From the NCBI GenBank assembly GCA_011523395.1, contig WTGW01000084.1:1-49307 (forward strand): DNA of 49,307 nt, written 5' to 3'. This document shows positions 9,192-18,063 of the stretch, one piece after another; position 1 is the first letter of the stretch; each line of letters opens with the position of its first letter. The stretch comes from Acidimicrobiia bacterium. Lineage in GTDB: Bacteria; Actinomycetota; Acidimicrobiia; Spongiisociales; Spongiisociaceae. A program made the position numbers and the translations under genes. A model generated the notes under the pieces. It did not search any database. It was not told the DNA's origin and was given only the letters and a program-made list of their open reading frames with translations.

Positions 9192-10888
9192 AGGTCCTCC
9201 GGTCCGTTGAGAACGATGTCGTTGGACCCGCCGGCGGGCACCATCGGGAAGACCATCTCATCCCGGTCAACCACGAACTCGGCCACTACGGGCCGGTCGT
9301 CGATCTCCAGCATGGTCTCGATCACGTGGTCCACCTCGTCCACCCGGGTGGCGCGCAGCCCCGCGCAGCCCATGGACTCGGCCAGCTTCGGGTAGTCCGG
9401 CAGCTGTTGCCCGAGGTCGGAGGCGGAGAATCGCTCGTTGTAGAAGAGGCGTTGCCATTGGCGGACCATGCCGTGCGCGGCGTTGTTGAACAGGGCCACC
9501 TTGATGGGGATCCGCTCGTAGGCGGCGGTTATCAGCTCCTGGACGGTCATCTGGAAGCAGCCGTCGCCGTCCACCGCGATCACCTGCTGGTCGGGCATGC
9601 CGGCCTTGGCACCGATGGCCGCCGGCACCGCGAACCCCATGGTGCCCAGCCCGCCGGAGTTGATCCAGTGGCGGGGCTGGTCGAACCGCCAGTACTGGGA
9701 GGCCCACATCTGATGCTGTCCCACGCCCGACACCACGATGGCGTCATCGTCGGCCCGGTCCCGCAGGCGGCTGATCACGTGCTGGGGCTTCAGCGGACCG
9801 TCGGCCTGCTGGTCGAAGCGGAGCGGGTGCCGTTCCTGCCACGTCCTGATGGTGGTCCACCACTTCTCCAGTTCCGGGGTCGGTGTGTCTCCCCAGCGCT
9901 CGCACATCGCCTCCAGAATCAGGCGGGCGTCGCCGACGATCGGGACCTCCGGAGCGCGCACCTTCCCGATCTCGGCCGGATCGATGTCGGCATGTATCAC
10001 CTTGGCGAATGGAGCGAAGGCGTCGGGATCTCCCGTGACCCGGTCGTCGAAACGCACGCCGATGGCTACCAGCAGATCGGCCTTCTGCATGGCGGTGGTG
10101 GCGGCGTAGAGGCCGTGCATCCCCGGCATTCCCAGGGTGTTGGGATTGTGGTCGGAGATGGCGCCCCGGCCCATCAGGGTGGTGATGACCGGCATGTTCG
10201 TCATGCGGGCGAAGGCGGCCAGGGCCTCGCTCCCTCCCGCTTTGATGATGCCGCCCCCTACGTAGAGAACGGGGCGTTCCGCGCTCTCGATCAGCCGGAT
10301 CGCCTCACGTATCCGGCGGGGGTGCGGGGAGGTGGTGGGACGGTATCCGGGCATCGCCACCGGCTCCGGATCCCGCCACGGCACGCGGGCGTTGAGCACG
10401 TCCTTGGGGATGTCGACCAGCACCGGCCCGGGGCGACCGGTTGACGCCAGGTGGAACGCCTCGGCGACGGTCTGGGCGATCTCCTCGGCGTGGGTGACGA
10501 AGTAGTTGTGCTTGGTGGCCGGCATCGTTATGCCGGTGGTGTGGGCCTCCTGGAAGGCGTCGTTACCGACGGCGTGCGTGGGCACCTGTCCGGTGATGGC
10601 CACGATGGGAACCGAGTCCATCAGCGCGTCCGCCAGCGGAGTGACCAGATTGGTGGCGCCGGGACCCGAGGTGGCGATGGCCACGCCGACCTTCCCGGTA
10701 GCCCAGGCGTAGCCCTCGGCCATGTGGCCTGCGCCCTGCTCGTGGCGGGCGAGGACATGGCGGAATCCGGCGTCGATTAGCGGGTCGTAGGCAGGGAGGA
10801 TGGCGCCGCCGGGGATGCCGAAGGCGGTGTCGACCTCCTGGTATTCGAGTGCTTTGATCAGTATCTCTGCGCCGGTGATCATGCCCAT
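9188..10888 (-). CDS. ilvB: Acetolactate synthase catalytic (large) subunit
   Basis: 566 residues. The three ThDP-enzyme domains are present: the N-terminal domain with GIPGGAILPAYD and the catalytic Glu in RHEQGAGHMAEGYA, the central FAD-binding domain, and the C-terminal ThDP motif GDGCFQMTVQELITAAYE ending in NN. It makes acetolactate and acetohydroxybutyrate from pyruvate. The start is the ATG at 10888 or the one two codons on (MGM). It heads the operon and is preceded by a strong promoter, a BCAA-codon leader peptide and an attenuator hairpin. Confidence 0.95.
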   Translation of the reverse strand: MGMITGAEILIKALEYQEVDTAFGIPGGAILPAYDPLIDAGFRHVLARHEQGAGHMAEGYAWATGKVGVAIATSGPGATNLVTPLADALMDSVPIVAITGQVPTHAVGNDAFQEAHTTGITMPATKHNYFVTHAEEIAQTVAEAFHLASTGRPGPVLVDIPKDVLNARVPWRDPEPVAMPGYRPTTSPHPRRIREAIRLIESAERPVLYVGGGIIKAGGSEALAAFARMTNMPVITTLMGRGAISDHNPNTLGMPGMHGLYAATTAMQKADLLVAIGVRFDDRVTGDPDAFAPFAKVIHADIDPAEIGKVRAPEVPIVGDARLILEAMCERWGDTPTPELEKWWTTIRTWQERHPLRFDQQADGPLKPQHVISRLRDRADDDAIVVSGVGQHQMWASQYWRFDQPRHWINSGGLGTMGFAVPAAIGAKAGMPDQQVIAVDGDGCFQMTVQELITAAYERIPIKVALFNNAAHGMVRQWQRLFYNERFSASDLGQQLPDYPKLAESMGCAGLRATRVDEVDHVIETMLEIDDRPVVAEFVVDRDEMVFPMVPAGGSNDIVLNGPEDL

Positions 10889-10934
10889 CTGCTTCCTTGC
10901 TGGTCTCGCTGGTCCTGTGGTGCCCTCATACAGA

Positions 10935-10956
10935 AAGCCCTCCGGCAGGAGGGCTT
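10935..10956 (-). terminator. ilvB attenuator hairpin
   Basis: Read on the minus strand, AAGCCCTCC and GGAGGGCTT form a 9-bp stem with a TGCC loop, followed by TCTGT, which is a short U-rich tail. It lies between the leader peptide and ilvB, so it must be an attenuator rather than an end-of-operon terminator. An earlier stem, GCGCAC (10980-10985) with GTGCGC (10959-10964), overlaps the leader stop codon and could act as the pause or competing structure. Confidence 0.75.
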
Positions 10957-10984
10957 CAGCGCACAGCCGCGTTGCGACGGTGCG

Positions 10985-11020
10985 CTACATAAGTACTAGT
11001 ACGAGGCTGCGGCCGGTCAT
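10985..11020 (-). CDS. ilvB leader peptide (attenuation)
   Basis: An 11-residue ORF, MTGRSLVLVLM, too short for the track. Five consecutive codons are Leu-Val-Leu-Val-Leu (CTC GTA CTA GTA CTT), including codons that are rare in this GC-rich genome. It lies just after the ilvB promoter, and its stop codon is the base of a GCGCAC/GTGCGC stem, with the terminator hairpin further on. This is the classic layout of branched-chain amino acid attenuation. The predicted mRNA start is only about four bases before the ATG. Confidence 0.8.
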   Translation of the reverse strand: MTGRSLVLVLM

Positions 11021-11030
11021 GAGTAGCTGA

Positions 11031-11059
11031 AGTATGGAGCATGCGGGCCGTGATGTCAA
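11031..11059 (-). promoter_or_regulatory. ilvB operon promoter
   Basis: On the minus strand a perfect -35 TTGACA (11054-11059) is separated by 17 bases from the -10 CATACT (11031-11036, four of six consensus bases). The predicted start near 11024 puts the leader-peptide ATG four bases into the transcript. It is divergent from the promoter of the NYN gene. Confidence 0.75.
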
Positions 11060-11085
11060 CATTTATGGCGGCATCTGTCGAGGCG

Positions 11086-11116
11086 TTGACAGTTCGGCTC
11101 CTCTACTGCTTACGAT
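11086..11116 (+). promoter_or_regulatory. Promoter of the NYN-domain gene, leaderless
   Basis: A perfect -35 TTGACA (11086-11091) and -10 TACGAT (11111-11116) are separated by 19 bases. The -10 ends six bases before the ATG at 11123, so the transcript probably begins at the start codon. It lies back to back with the ilvB promoter. Confidence 0.65.
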
Positions 11117-11122
11117 TGGGGC

Positions 11123-12367
11123 ATGCGAAAGCCGGAACGCCGGCTCCTCCGCCAAGTGGTCGAGGTCGCCCGCCGGACCCTGAAGGACATGGAGTGGCGC
11201 GACGTGCCCCGGTCGATGCATCGAGTCGCGCAGAGCACGGGTAGGCGTTTGCCCGCGCCCCTGGAGAAACTCCTCCTCGATGAGATCGACGGCGACGAGT
11301 GGCTGCGCGAGCAGGTCGCCGGGGAGTTCAGCGGTTCGCCGGAGAGCGATGATCCCCACGAGCGGGCGGCCGCGCTCTTCCTGCTGCGCCCGGACGGATG
11401 GGAGGACGGCCTGGAAGGGATCCGCCGAGACCACCGCGACGCCTGGAACTCGGAACGGATCAAGCGCCACGAGCGGCGGATCAGCGAGCTGGAGTCGGAT
11501 CTGAAGAAGTTGAAGGGAGATGCCCGGCAAGCCCGCAGGGAGGCGGAGGAAGCCAGACGCGAGGCCGACCGCCGGGAGGAGCAGGCATGGGAGGAGGCTC
11601 GATCCAGGGTGGAGCCCGAGCTTGTCGAGGCCTGCGATCGGCTGAGAAGGGATAGACGCCGGCTGACCGGGGAGCTTGATGCGACCCGCGCCGAGCTGGA
11701 GGAGACCAGGCAACGCCTGGCTGCGACGCGCGGGGACCTGGAGAGGGAACGGCGGATCGAGCATGTCCCGGCCACCCGCCCGGGGGCGCTGAACGTGTGG
11801 GCGGACATGGACGCGGTGGAAGCAGCCCGGCAGTTGGACGAAGTGGCGCGGGCTTTCTTCCCGGGTCCGGCGCTGCCAGTCCCGACGGAGCCGGTTCTCG
11901 CCAGCCAGGAACCGCTCGTCCTGCCGGCGGGCATAGCGCCGGACAGCCCGCAAGCCGTCGAGTGGCTGATCGAGCTGGACCGGCCCTTCACGCTGCTGGT
12001 GGACGGCTACAACGTCACCGCCAAGATGTACCCGTCCCATCGGTTCAGCCGACCCGAGATACGGGATCGTCTACAGAACGACCTGGCCGAGCTGAAGTTA
12101 CGGGCGAAGGGGCGCCCCCGGATCACCGTGGTGTGGGACTCGGCCCGGGCGATCGAGACCAGTGCCGAGACACTCCCCAACGGGATCGAGGTCAGGTACA
12201 CGCGAGAGGGGTGGAAGGCCGACGACGAGTTGATCGACCTAGCCGGGGGCCTGGGCGCCTCGGCTGCCGTGGTCTCCAGCGATCGTGAGGTCCGGGAGGA
12301 AGCGCAGCGGGCCGGGTCGCTGGGCCTGTGGAGCGAGGCCCTCGCCAACTGGGCGCTCAACGGCTGA
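11123..12367 (+). CDS. NYN-domain (YacP-like) putative ribonuclease with coiled coil
   Basis: 414 residues. The N-terminal 90 residues are helical; residues of about 110 to 220 form a long charged coiled coil rich in Arg and Glu (heptads such as RRISELESDLKKLKGDARQA). The C-terminal domain is a PIN-like NYN fold: LLVDGYNVTAK, TVVWDSA, KADDELIDLAG and AVVSSDREV carry the acidic residues expected at a metal-dependent nuclease site. YacP/Rae1-type relatives cleave mRNA on ribosomes in Firmicutes, but the target here is unknown. Actinobacterial homologues with an N-terminal coiled-coil extension exist. The gene has its own leaderless promoter divergent from ilvB. Confidence 0.8.
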   Translation: MRKPERRLLRQVVEVARRTLKDMEWRDVPRSMHRVAQSTGRRLPAPLEKLLLDEIDGDEWLREQVAGEFSGSPESDDPHERAAALFLLRPDGWEDGLEGIRRDHRDAWNSERIKRHERRISELESDLKKLKGDARQARREAEEARREADRREEQAWEEARSRVEPELVEACDRLRRDRRRLTGELDATRAELEETRQRLAATRGDLERERRIEHVPATRPGALNVWADMDAVEAARQLDEVARAFFPGPALPVPTEPVLASQEPLVLPAGIAPDSPQAVEWLIELDRPFTLLVDGYNVTAKMYPSHRFSRPEIRDRLQNDLAELKLRAKGRPRITVVWDSARAIETSAETLPNGIEVRYTREGWKADDELIDLAGGLGASAAVVSSDREVREEAQRAGSLGLWSEALANWALNG

Positions 12368-12434
12368 CGCGCGGCCCTACACACTCCTCTCCGGGCACGC
12401 CGCACCCTCTACGCAACCGCGCGCCGGGCTGCGC

Positions 12435-12656
12435 CTAACCACGGAAGAAGCGGCCCACCAGGTTGACCACGATGGTCAGCAGCAGGCTGGCCACCAGCAT
12501 GGAGGTGAGCGGGATGAACACGACCGACCGGTCCCCGACCCGGCGGATGTCGCCCGGCAGGTTGCCGAACCAGGAGAGAAGCCCGAACCGGGCTGCGAGG
12601 CCGGCCGCGACGGCGATCAAGCCCCCGATTATCAGAAGATTGCTGACGCTTCGCAT
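12435..12656 (-). CDS. DUF2905 small membrane protein
   Basis: 73 residues with two transmembrane helices: NLLIIGGLIAVAAGLAARFG at the N-terminus and SMLVASLLLTIVVNLVG at the C-terminus. Between them is LLSWFGNLPGDIRRVGDRSVVFIPL, the signature loop of DUF2905. The function is unknown. It is convergent with the NYN gene, 67 bases away, and divergent from the RCC1-repeat gene. A TACCGT box lies ten bases before the ATG. Confidence 0.85.
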   Translation of the reverse strand: MRSVSNLLIIGGLIAVAAGLAARFGLLSWFGNLPGDIRRVGDRSVVFIPLTSMLVASLLLTIVVNLVGRFFRG

Positions 12657-12771
12657 GCCGCTACCTACGGTACCCGGGCGACCCGCCTGGCTAAGGTCCG
12701 ACTGCCTATGCAGGTTATGTGCACAAAGCGGGCGGGCGCCGTGAAGTTCCGATCGGTGCCGGGGTGATCAA

Positions 12772-15615
12772 GTGACCGCGTGCATGGCCATCCGAGGAGA
12801 CCGGCGCCGTAGGCGGGCTCCGTTGGCTGTGGTAGTTGCGTTTGTGGCGGTCGTGTCGGTGCCGGCTACGCCGGATCAGGCCACCGCGCTGCCTGCATCG
12901 GTCCCCACCATTGACGGCCCTGCTGCTTCCGGAGGGCCGGTCGAGGACCGGGATACCAGCAGCGGTTCCGGGGCGGTGGCCGGCGGCGATGTGACTGGCA
13001 AGGTCGTTATCCGTCCTACCGGCGCGTCCTCGGCAGAGAGTGCGGGAGCGGCCTTTACCGCCGTGTCCGCCGGCGGCGATCATTCCTGCGGGTTGCGGAC
13101 CGACGGCACCGTCGTGTGCTGGGGCGACAACTCGAAGGGGCAGGCCGGTGCGCCCCCGGGATCGTTCACGCAGGTCTCCGCCGGAGACACGCATTCGTGC
13201 GGGGTGCGGACCGACGGGACCGTCGCGTGCTGGGGCGATGACGACTCAGGACAAGCGACCGCACCCTCGGGATCGTTCACCCAGATCGCCGCCGGCGGCG
13301 ATCATTCCTGCGGGATACGGACCGACGGAACTGTCCGCTGCTGGGGCGACAACTTTTTCGGGCAGGCGAATGCACCTCCGGGATCGTTTACCCAGGTCGC
13401 CGCGGGCAGCAGGCGGTCGTGCGGGTTGCGGGTCGGCGGGACCATCAGTTGCTGGGGCGAGCCGAGTGAGAAGTGGCCGTCGGGGTCGTTCGCTCCTTCG
13501 GGTTCGTTCACTGCGGTGTCTGCCGGCTGCGGGGTGCGTACCGACGGGACTGTCACGTGTTGGGGCGACCACTTCGGGGCGACCGTGCCTTCGGGTTCGT
13601 TCACCCGGGTCTCCACCGGCGGTGGCTACTCGTGCGGGTTGCGTGGCGGAGGGTCCGTGGTCTGCTGGGGGAGTGACCATCTTGGACAGGCGACCGCGCC
13701 GTCGGACTCGTTCACCGCCATCTCGGCCGGCCCCCAGCACGCGTGCGGGTTGCGGACCGACGGGATGATCGACTGCTGGGGTAAGAACACCCGCGGGCAG
13801 GTGATCGCGCCTTCGGGGTCGTTCAGCCAGATCTCCTCCGGCAACGGCCAGTGGTGCGCACTACGGAGGGACGGGTCCGTGGCGTGCTGGGGCTCGAACG
13901 CGGTGCCGACCAGCGACGGCACCGCATCCGATCCGACGACCGCGCCTCCGGGATCGTTCACCCAGGTCTCGGCCGGCTCCTTCTACGGGTGCGGACTACG
14001 GACCGGCGGCACCATCGTCTGCTGGGGCGAGAACGGGTCCGGCCAGGCGACGCCGCCCTCTGGGTCGTTCGCTCAGGTCTCCGGCGGATTCGATCATGCC
14101 TGCGGAGTACGGACTGATGGTTCTGTCGTCTGCTGGGGCGACACTTTCACGTACTTTCCGGCGACTGCGCCCACGGGGTCGTTCACCCACATCTTCGCCG
14201 GCCACGGCGGCACGGCCTGCGTGCCGTGGACGGATGGTTCTATCCGCTGTTGGGACAACGAGCCGGCGACCGGGCCCTCGGGGTCGTTCACCCAGGTCTC
14301 CGGTGACTCTCAGCATGGGTGTGGGTTACGAACAGACGGAACCATCGACTGCTGGGGCCGGAACCAGTTCGGGGTTCCGGGATCGTTCACCGCCGTGTCG
14401 GCCGGCCCCGGATACACGTGTGGGCTCGAGACCGGCGGGCGGATCATGCGTTGCATCGGGGACCCGGAGGATCTGCCGCCGGCCAACGAGAGATTCCCCG
14501 CCGGCTTTGACGACACCTCCGGCTTCGATACCTGCGCGGTACGGACGGACGGTTCCATCTTCTGCCGGGAGAGAGCGCCGGCGACTGCGCCTCCGGGGTC
14601 GTTCACCCAGGTCTCCGCCGGATTCGATCACACATGCGGGGTACGGACCGATGGTTCAGTCGCCTGCTGGGGAGGAGGACCCTATTCCCGGGAGACGTTG
14701 GAGAAGCTGGAGAGGGATCCGCCTTCAGGGCCGTTCGGCCAGATCTCTGCCGGCAACTCGTCCCAGTGCGGGTTGCGGACGGATGGTTCGATCGTCTGCT
14801 GGGGCGAGGACGCCCAGGGGCTGGAAAATCCTCCTTCGGGGTCGTTCAGTGCGGTCTCGGTCGGCGGTGGGCACTCCTGCGGGCTGCGGACCGACGGGAC
14901 CATCGACTGCTGGGGCGACAACCGGTGGGGGCAAGCTGACGCGCCTCCCGGTTCGTTCACCGCGGTCTCTGCCAGCGGGGCGGATTCATGCGGAGTGCGA
15001 ACCGATGGATCGGTGGAATGCTGGGGTGGCTCTCCGGTGGTGCTACCGGCGGGTCCGGACCGCGGGGTTGGTTCCAGTCCGGGCGAGAACGCCGGGGTTC
15101 ACCAACCTGCGATAGACGCCCTCCGCCGAGCGGTACCCGGCATCTTCGACGGCACGGGCTGCGATCAGGGTCTGTGCCCTCGCGAGCCGCTGAAACGCTG
15201 GGAGATGGCGGTCTGGCTGGTACGGGTCCTCGACCGCACTAACCCCGCCACCCGGGCGTCCAACAGGTTCGCCGACGTGGACGCCGGCCAATGGTGGGCG
15301 CCCTACGCGGACCAGCTGGCCGAACTGGGAGTCACCGCCGGGTGCGCCCTCAAACCATTACGGTTCTGCCCTGACAGGACCGTTAGCCGGGCGGAGATGG
15401 CCGCCTTTCTCGTAAGGGCGTTCAACCTGGCGGCCGCACCCGCCTACGGGTTCGTCGACACCGCAGGCAACACCCTCCAGGCCCAAATCGACGCCCTCGC
15501 CGCCGCCGGTGTAACCGCCGGATGCGCCCTGGACCCGCCGAGGTATTGCCCCGGGAAACCGGTGACGCGCGCGGAGATGGCGACCTTCCTGGCAAGGGCC
15601 CTCGGACTCATATGA
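12772..15615 (+). CDS. Secreted RCC1-repeat protein with SLH-like C-terminus
   Basis: 947 residues from a GTG; an ATG four codons on is an equally good start. A basic N-region (RRRRR) and a hydrophobic stretch ending near TPDQATA make a signal peptide. From about residue 95 to 763 there are 18 repeats of about 37 residues with consensus FTxVSAGxxHSCGLRTDGTV then CWG, which is the RCC1/ATS1 beta-propeller repeat. Almost every repeat has two Cys about ten residues apart. The last 170 residues hold three SLH-like units (FADVDAGQWWAPYADQLAELGVTAGC), each with a short Cys-Cys loop. Likely surface-anchored binding protein; ligand unknown. Repeats differ in degree of decay; units 5, 11, 13 and 14 are degenerate. 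Confidence 0.85.
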   Translation: MTACMAIRGDRRRRRAPLAVVVAFVAVVSVPATPDQATALPASVPTIDGPAASGGPVEDRDTSSGSGAVAGGDVTGKVVIRPTGASSAESAGAAFTAVSAGGDHSCGLRTDGTVVCWGDNSKGQAGAPPGSFTQVSAGDTHSCGVRTDGTVACWGDDDSGQATAPSGSFTQIAAGGDHSCGIRTDGTVRCWGDNFFGQANAPPGSFTQVAAGSRRSCGLRVGGTISCWGEPSEKWPSGSFAPSGSFTAVSAGCGVRTDGTVTCWGDHFGATVPSGSFTRVSTGGGYSCGLRGGGSVVCWGSDHLGQATAPSDSFTAISAGPQHACGLRTDGMIDCWGKNTRGQVIAPSGSFSQISSGNGQWCALRRDGSVACWGSNAVPTSDGTASDPTTAPPGSFTQVSAGSFYGCGLRTGGTIVCWGENGSGQATPPSGSFAQVSGGFDHACGVRTDGSVVCWGDTFTYFPATAPTGSFTHIFAGHGGTACVPWTDGSIRCWDNEPATGPSGSFTQVSGDSQHGCGLRTDGTIDCWGRNQFGVPGSFTAVSAGPGYTCGLETGGRIMRCIGDPEDLPPANERFPAGFDDTSGFDTCAVRTDGSIFCRERAPATAPPGSFTQVSAGFDHTCGVRTDGSVACWGGGPYSRETLEKLERDPPSGPFGQISAGNSSQCGLRTDGSIVCWGEDAQGLENPPSGSFSAVSVGGGHSCGLRTDGTIDCWGDNRWGQADAPPGSFTAVSASGADSCGVRTDGSVECWGGSPVVLPAGPDRGVGSSPGENAGVHQPAIDALRRAVPGIFDGTGCDQGLCPREPLKRWEMAVWLVRVLDRTNPATRASNRFADVDAGQWWAPYADQLAELGVTAGCALKPLRFCPDRTVSRAEMAAFLVRAFNLAAAPAYGFVDTAGNTLQAQIDALAAAGVTAGCALDPPRYCPGKPVTRAEMATFLARALGLI
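13054..15060 (+). repeat. 18 in-frame RCC1-type coding repeats (about 111 bp each)
   Basis: The repeats are visible at DNA level as recurring runs such as GGGGTCGTTCACC and TGCTGGGGCGA. They also produce long spurious ORFs on the opposite strand with the pattern NDPEGAVA...SPQ, which should be ignored. 18 units would make about two and a half seven-bladed propellers. Confidence 0.85.
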
Positions 15616-15781
15616 CCACATTCCCTCACGGCGCGCCCGGACCTGTAACTTCCGGCTAGAGACATCCTGATGCAGGTTGTGGTCGGTCCCGACCTCCTGC
15701 CCGGTATCCGTCCATCCGTTGGGTAGGTTGATCCCTGCGCTACCGTGGCTCTCCGGCCGCAGCGAACCGTAGGAGGATGCC

Positions 15782-16147
15782 ATGCCCAACCCCGTGGTCC
15801 ACTTCGAGATCCAGTCCGTGGAGCCCGAGAAGAGCCGGGATTTCTTCAGGGAAGTCTTCGGATGGCAGATCGAGCTGGCGACAGAGATGGAATACGGCCT
15901 CGTGAACACCGGCGCCGAGACCGGGATCAACGGCGGTATCGAAGCCTCGCCCACCGGGGAGAACCAAGTGATGATCTACATCGAGGTCGACGACATCCAG
16001 GGCTACCTGGACCGGGCGGTGGCCGCCGGCGCCGGGGTAGTCATGCCGGTGAAGAGCATTCCCGGCGCCGTGACCTTTGCCGTGTTCTCGGACCCGGCCG
16101 GCGTGGCGGTCGGCATCGTGGACAGCGAGACACCCCCGGCCGAATAG
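15782..16147 (+). CDS. VOC-family (glyoxalase/bleomycin resistance-like) protein
   Basis: 121 residues, a single VOC module pair: VVHFEIQSVEPEKSRDFFREVFGW in the first beta-alpha-beta unit and MIYIEVDDIQGYLDRAVAAGA then FSDPAGVAVGIVDS in the second. The conserved His, Glu and terminal acidic residues could bind a metal ion. Such proteins include isomerases, dioxygenases and binding proteins; nothing here fixes the reaction. The start has a clear AGGAGG site seven bases upstream. The stop codon TAG is also the first base pairs of the heptad-repeat element that fills the gap to ilvD. Confidence 0.82.
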   Translation: MPNPVVHFEIQSVEPEKSRDFFREVFGWQIELATEMEYGLVNTGAETGINGGIEASPTGENQVMIYIEVDDIQGYLDRAVAAGAGVVMPVKSIPGAVTFAVFSDPAGVAVGIVDSETPPAE

Positions 16148-16258
16148 TGGCCAGTGGCCGACCCAGGGTCATCAAGTCCCCTACGGCCTTTAGGCCTGTT
16201 GGGTTGTCCGAGTCACTTCCGAGCTACAGCCCCCACTGACCACTGACCACTGACCACT
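16146..16258. repeat. Convergent-junction heptad element, copy 1
   Basis: The whole gap between the VOC gene and ilvD is one element. It begins with two AGTGGCC heptads that share the AG of the VOC stop codon, continues with a core starting GACCCAGGGTC and containing GGCCTTTAGGCC and TTGGGTTG, and ends with three and a half GACCACT heptads (AGTGGTC on the other strand). The last heptad shares a base with the ilvD stop codon. Left and right arms can pair at six of seven positions per unit. Related copies occur at 29545 and 31561. Confidence 0.75.
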
Positions 16259-17940
16259 CAGGCGTCGGTCACGCATCCGGTGCTTGCCGTCGACACCGTC
16301 CGGATGTACCTGGCCAGGGTGCCCCGGGTGGCCTTCAGCGGCGGGGGCGTCCAGGCCGCCTGACGGTCAGCCAGCTCGGCCTCGGAAACGTCGAGGGTGA
16401 TGGACCGGGCGACCGCGTCGATCGAGATCCGATCCCCGGGTTCCACCAGCGCGATCGGGCCGCCCTCCTGGGCTTCGGGGCAGACATGGCCCATGATGAA
16501 ACCGTGCGAGCCGCCCGAGAAGCGGCCGTCGGTTATGAGGGCTACGTCCTGTCCCAGACCGGCGCCCATGATGGCCGAGGTAGGGGTGAGCATCTCGGGC
16601 ATGCCCGGCCCGCCCTTCGGACCCTCGTAGCGGATGATGATCACCGAGCCTGGTCCGATCTCGCCCCGTTCCAGGGCGGCCAGCATGTCCTCCTCGCTGT
16701 CGTAGGGCAACGCCGTGCCCGTGAAGGAGAGGCCCTCCTTGCCGGTTATCTTGGCGACCGCTCCGTCGGGGGCCAGGTTGCCTCGGAGGATCTGGATGTG
16801 GCCGGAGTCCTTCACCGGGTTGTCCCAGGGAGCGATCACCAGCTGGCCCTCCGCCAGGCCCGGCAGGTCGGCGAGGTTCTCGGCCATGGTGCGGCCGGTC
16901 ACGGTCAGGCAGTCGCCGTCGATCACGCCCCGTTCCAGCAGCATTTTCAAGACCGCGGGCGTCCCGCCCACCTCGTGCAGGTCCTCCATCACGTACCGGC
17001 CGGAGGGCTTGAGGTCGCCCAGGAAGGGGATGCGGTCGCTGACCGGCTGGAAGTCCTCGATGTCCAGGTCGACCCCGGCCGAATGGGCGATCGCCATCAG
17101 GTGCAGCACCGCGTTGGTGGAGCCGCCCAGCACCATGGTGATGACCATGGCGTTCTCGAACGCCGCCCGGGTCATGATGTCACGGGGGCGGATGTCCTCC
17201 TCGAGGAGCCTGCGGATGGCCGTACCCGCCGCCCGGCACTCGGCCGCCTTGCCCGGGTCGGTCGCCGGAGTGGAGGAGCTGTAGGGGAGGCTCATCCCCA
17301 TCGCCTCGATCGCCACGGCCATCGTGTTGGCCGTGTACATGCCCCCGCAGGCGCCGGCGCCGGGGCAGGCATTGCGGACCACGTCGAGCCGGTCGCCCTC
17401 GCTCAGGCGGCCGGCGATGGCCTCGCCGTAGGACTGGAAGGCCGACACGATGTCGATCGGGTTGCCGTGGCGGTTCACGCCGGCCCGGATGGTGCCCCCG
17501 TAGATCATCAGCGCCGGACGGTCGAGGCGGGCCATCGCCATGACCGCCCCCGGCATGTTCTTGTCGCAGCCCGGGATCGAGATGTTGGCGTCGTACCACT
17601 GGGCGCTCATGACGGTCTCGATGGAGTCGGCGATGAGGTCCCTCGACTGGAGCGAGTAGGACATGCCGTCGGTTCCCATCGACATCCCGTCCGACACCCC
17701 GATGGTGTTGAAGCGCATCCCGACCAGGCCGGCCTCGGTGACGCCCTGTTTGGTGTGCGCAGCCAACTCGTCGAGGTGCATGTTGCAGCTGTTGCCCTCG
17801 TACCACATCGAGGCGATCCCGACCTGGGCCTTCGACATATCGCCGGGCGTGAGGCCGGTGGCGTAGAGCATGGCCTGCGAGCCGCCCTGCGAGCGTTCCT
17901 GGGTTATCCGTCTGCTGACGCAGTTTATAGCTGTTTCCAT
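16258..17940 (-). CDS. ilvD: Dihydroxy-acid dehydratase
   Basis: 560 residues from the ATG at 17940; the track uses a TTG three codons earlier. Iron-sulfur ligands are visible as [18 protein letters not shown] and the [16 protein letters not shown] block; the C-terminal region holds [19 protein letters not shown]. It dehydrates dihydroxy acids to 2-oxoacids, the step after IlvC in valine and isoleucine synthesis. It is separate from the ilvBNC-leuAB operon and has its own promoter, with a TATGAT box eight bases before the ATG and no leader peptide, so it does not appear to share their attenuation control. Confidence 0.96.
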   Translation of the reverse strand: METAINCVSRRITQERSQGGSQAMLYATGLTPGDMSKAQVGIASMWYEGNSCNMHLDELAAHTKQGVTEAGLVGMRFNTIGVSDGMSMGTDGMSYSLQSRDLIADSIETVMSAQWYDANISIPGCDKNMPGAVMAMARLDRPALMIYGGTIRAGVNRHGNPIDIVSAFQSYGEAIAGRLSEGDRLDVVRNACPGAGACGGMYTANTMAVAIEAMGMSLPYSSSTPATDPGKAAECRAAGTAIRRLLEEDIRPRDIMTRAAFENAMVITMVLGGSTNAVLHLMAIAHSAGVDLDIEDFQPVSDRIPFLGDLKPSGRYVMEDLHEVGGTPAVLKMLLERGVIDGDCLTVTGRTMAENLADLPGLAEGQLVIAPWDNPVKDSGHIQILRGNLAPDGAVAKITGKEGLSFTGTALPYDSEEDMLAALERGEIGPGSVIIIRYEGPKGGPGMPEMLTPTSAIMGAGLGQDVALITDGRFSGGSHGFIMGHVCPEAQEGGPIALVEPGDRISIDAVARSITLDVSEAELADRQAAWTPPPLKATRGTLARYIRTVSTASTGCVTDA

Positions 17941-17948
17941 GCGCGCCA

Positions 17949-17954
17949 ATCATA
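17949..17954 (-). promoter_or_regulatory. -10 box of ilvD
   Basis: On the minus strand TATGAT (five of six consensus bases) lies eight bases before the chosen ATG. The transcript should start at or one base before the start codon. This supports the ATG at 17940 over the track's TTG, which would lie inside the -10 box. Confidence 0.6.
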
Positions 17955-18063
17955 GATTGGGTGACCAGTTCGGGCAGACCACTAGCCTTGCCGACATGCT
18001 CCTCCCGCCCGATCGAAGGCCGCCGGCCGTCGGGTTACAGGATGGCGATGATCGTGGTGGCCG

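Noticed and set aside
12368-12434. Searched the convergent NYN/DUF2905 gap for a heptad element.
   Set aside because: Only a GC-rich gap with scattered GCGCG palindromes; no AGTNNNN array.
13080-15291. Many long antisense and other-frame ORFs over the RCC1-repeat gene (for example 13246-13740 minus, 14096-15115 plus).
   Set aside because: They are mirror images of the in-frame coding repeats; each shows the same low-complexity pattern and no start signals.
15616-15781. Searched for a terminator or repeat element between the RCC1-repeat gene and the VOC gene.
   Set aside because: Only weak short palindromes such as GGTCGGTCCCGACC; co-directional genes and no heptads.
16234-16258. Heptad arrays considered as CRISPR repeats.
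   Set aside because: Units are 7 bp, directly adjacent without spacers, and no cas genes are present.
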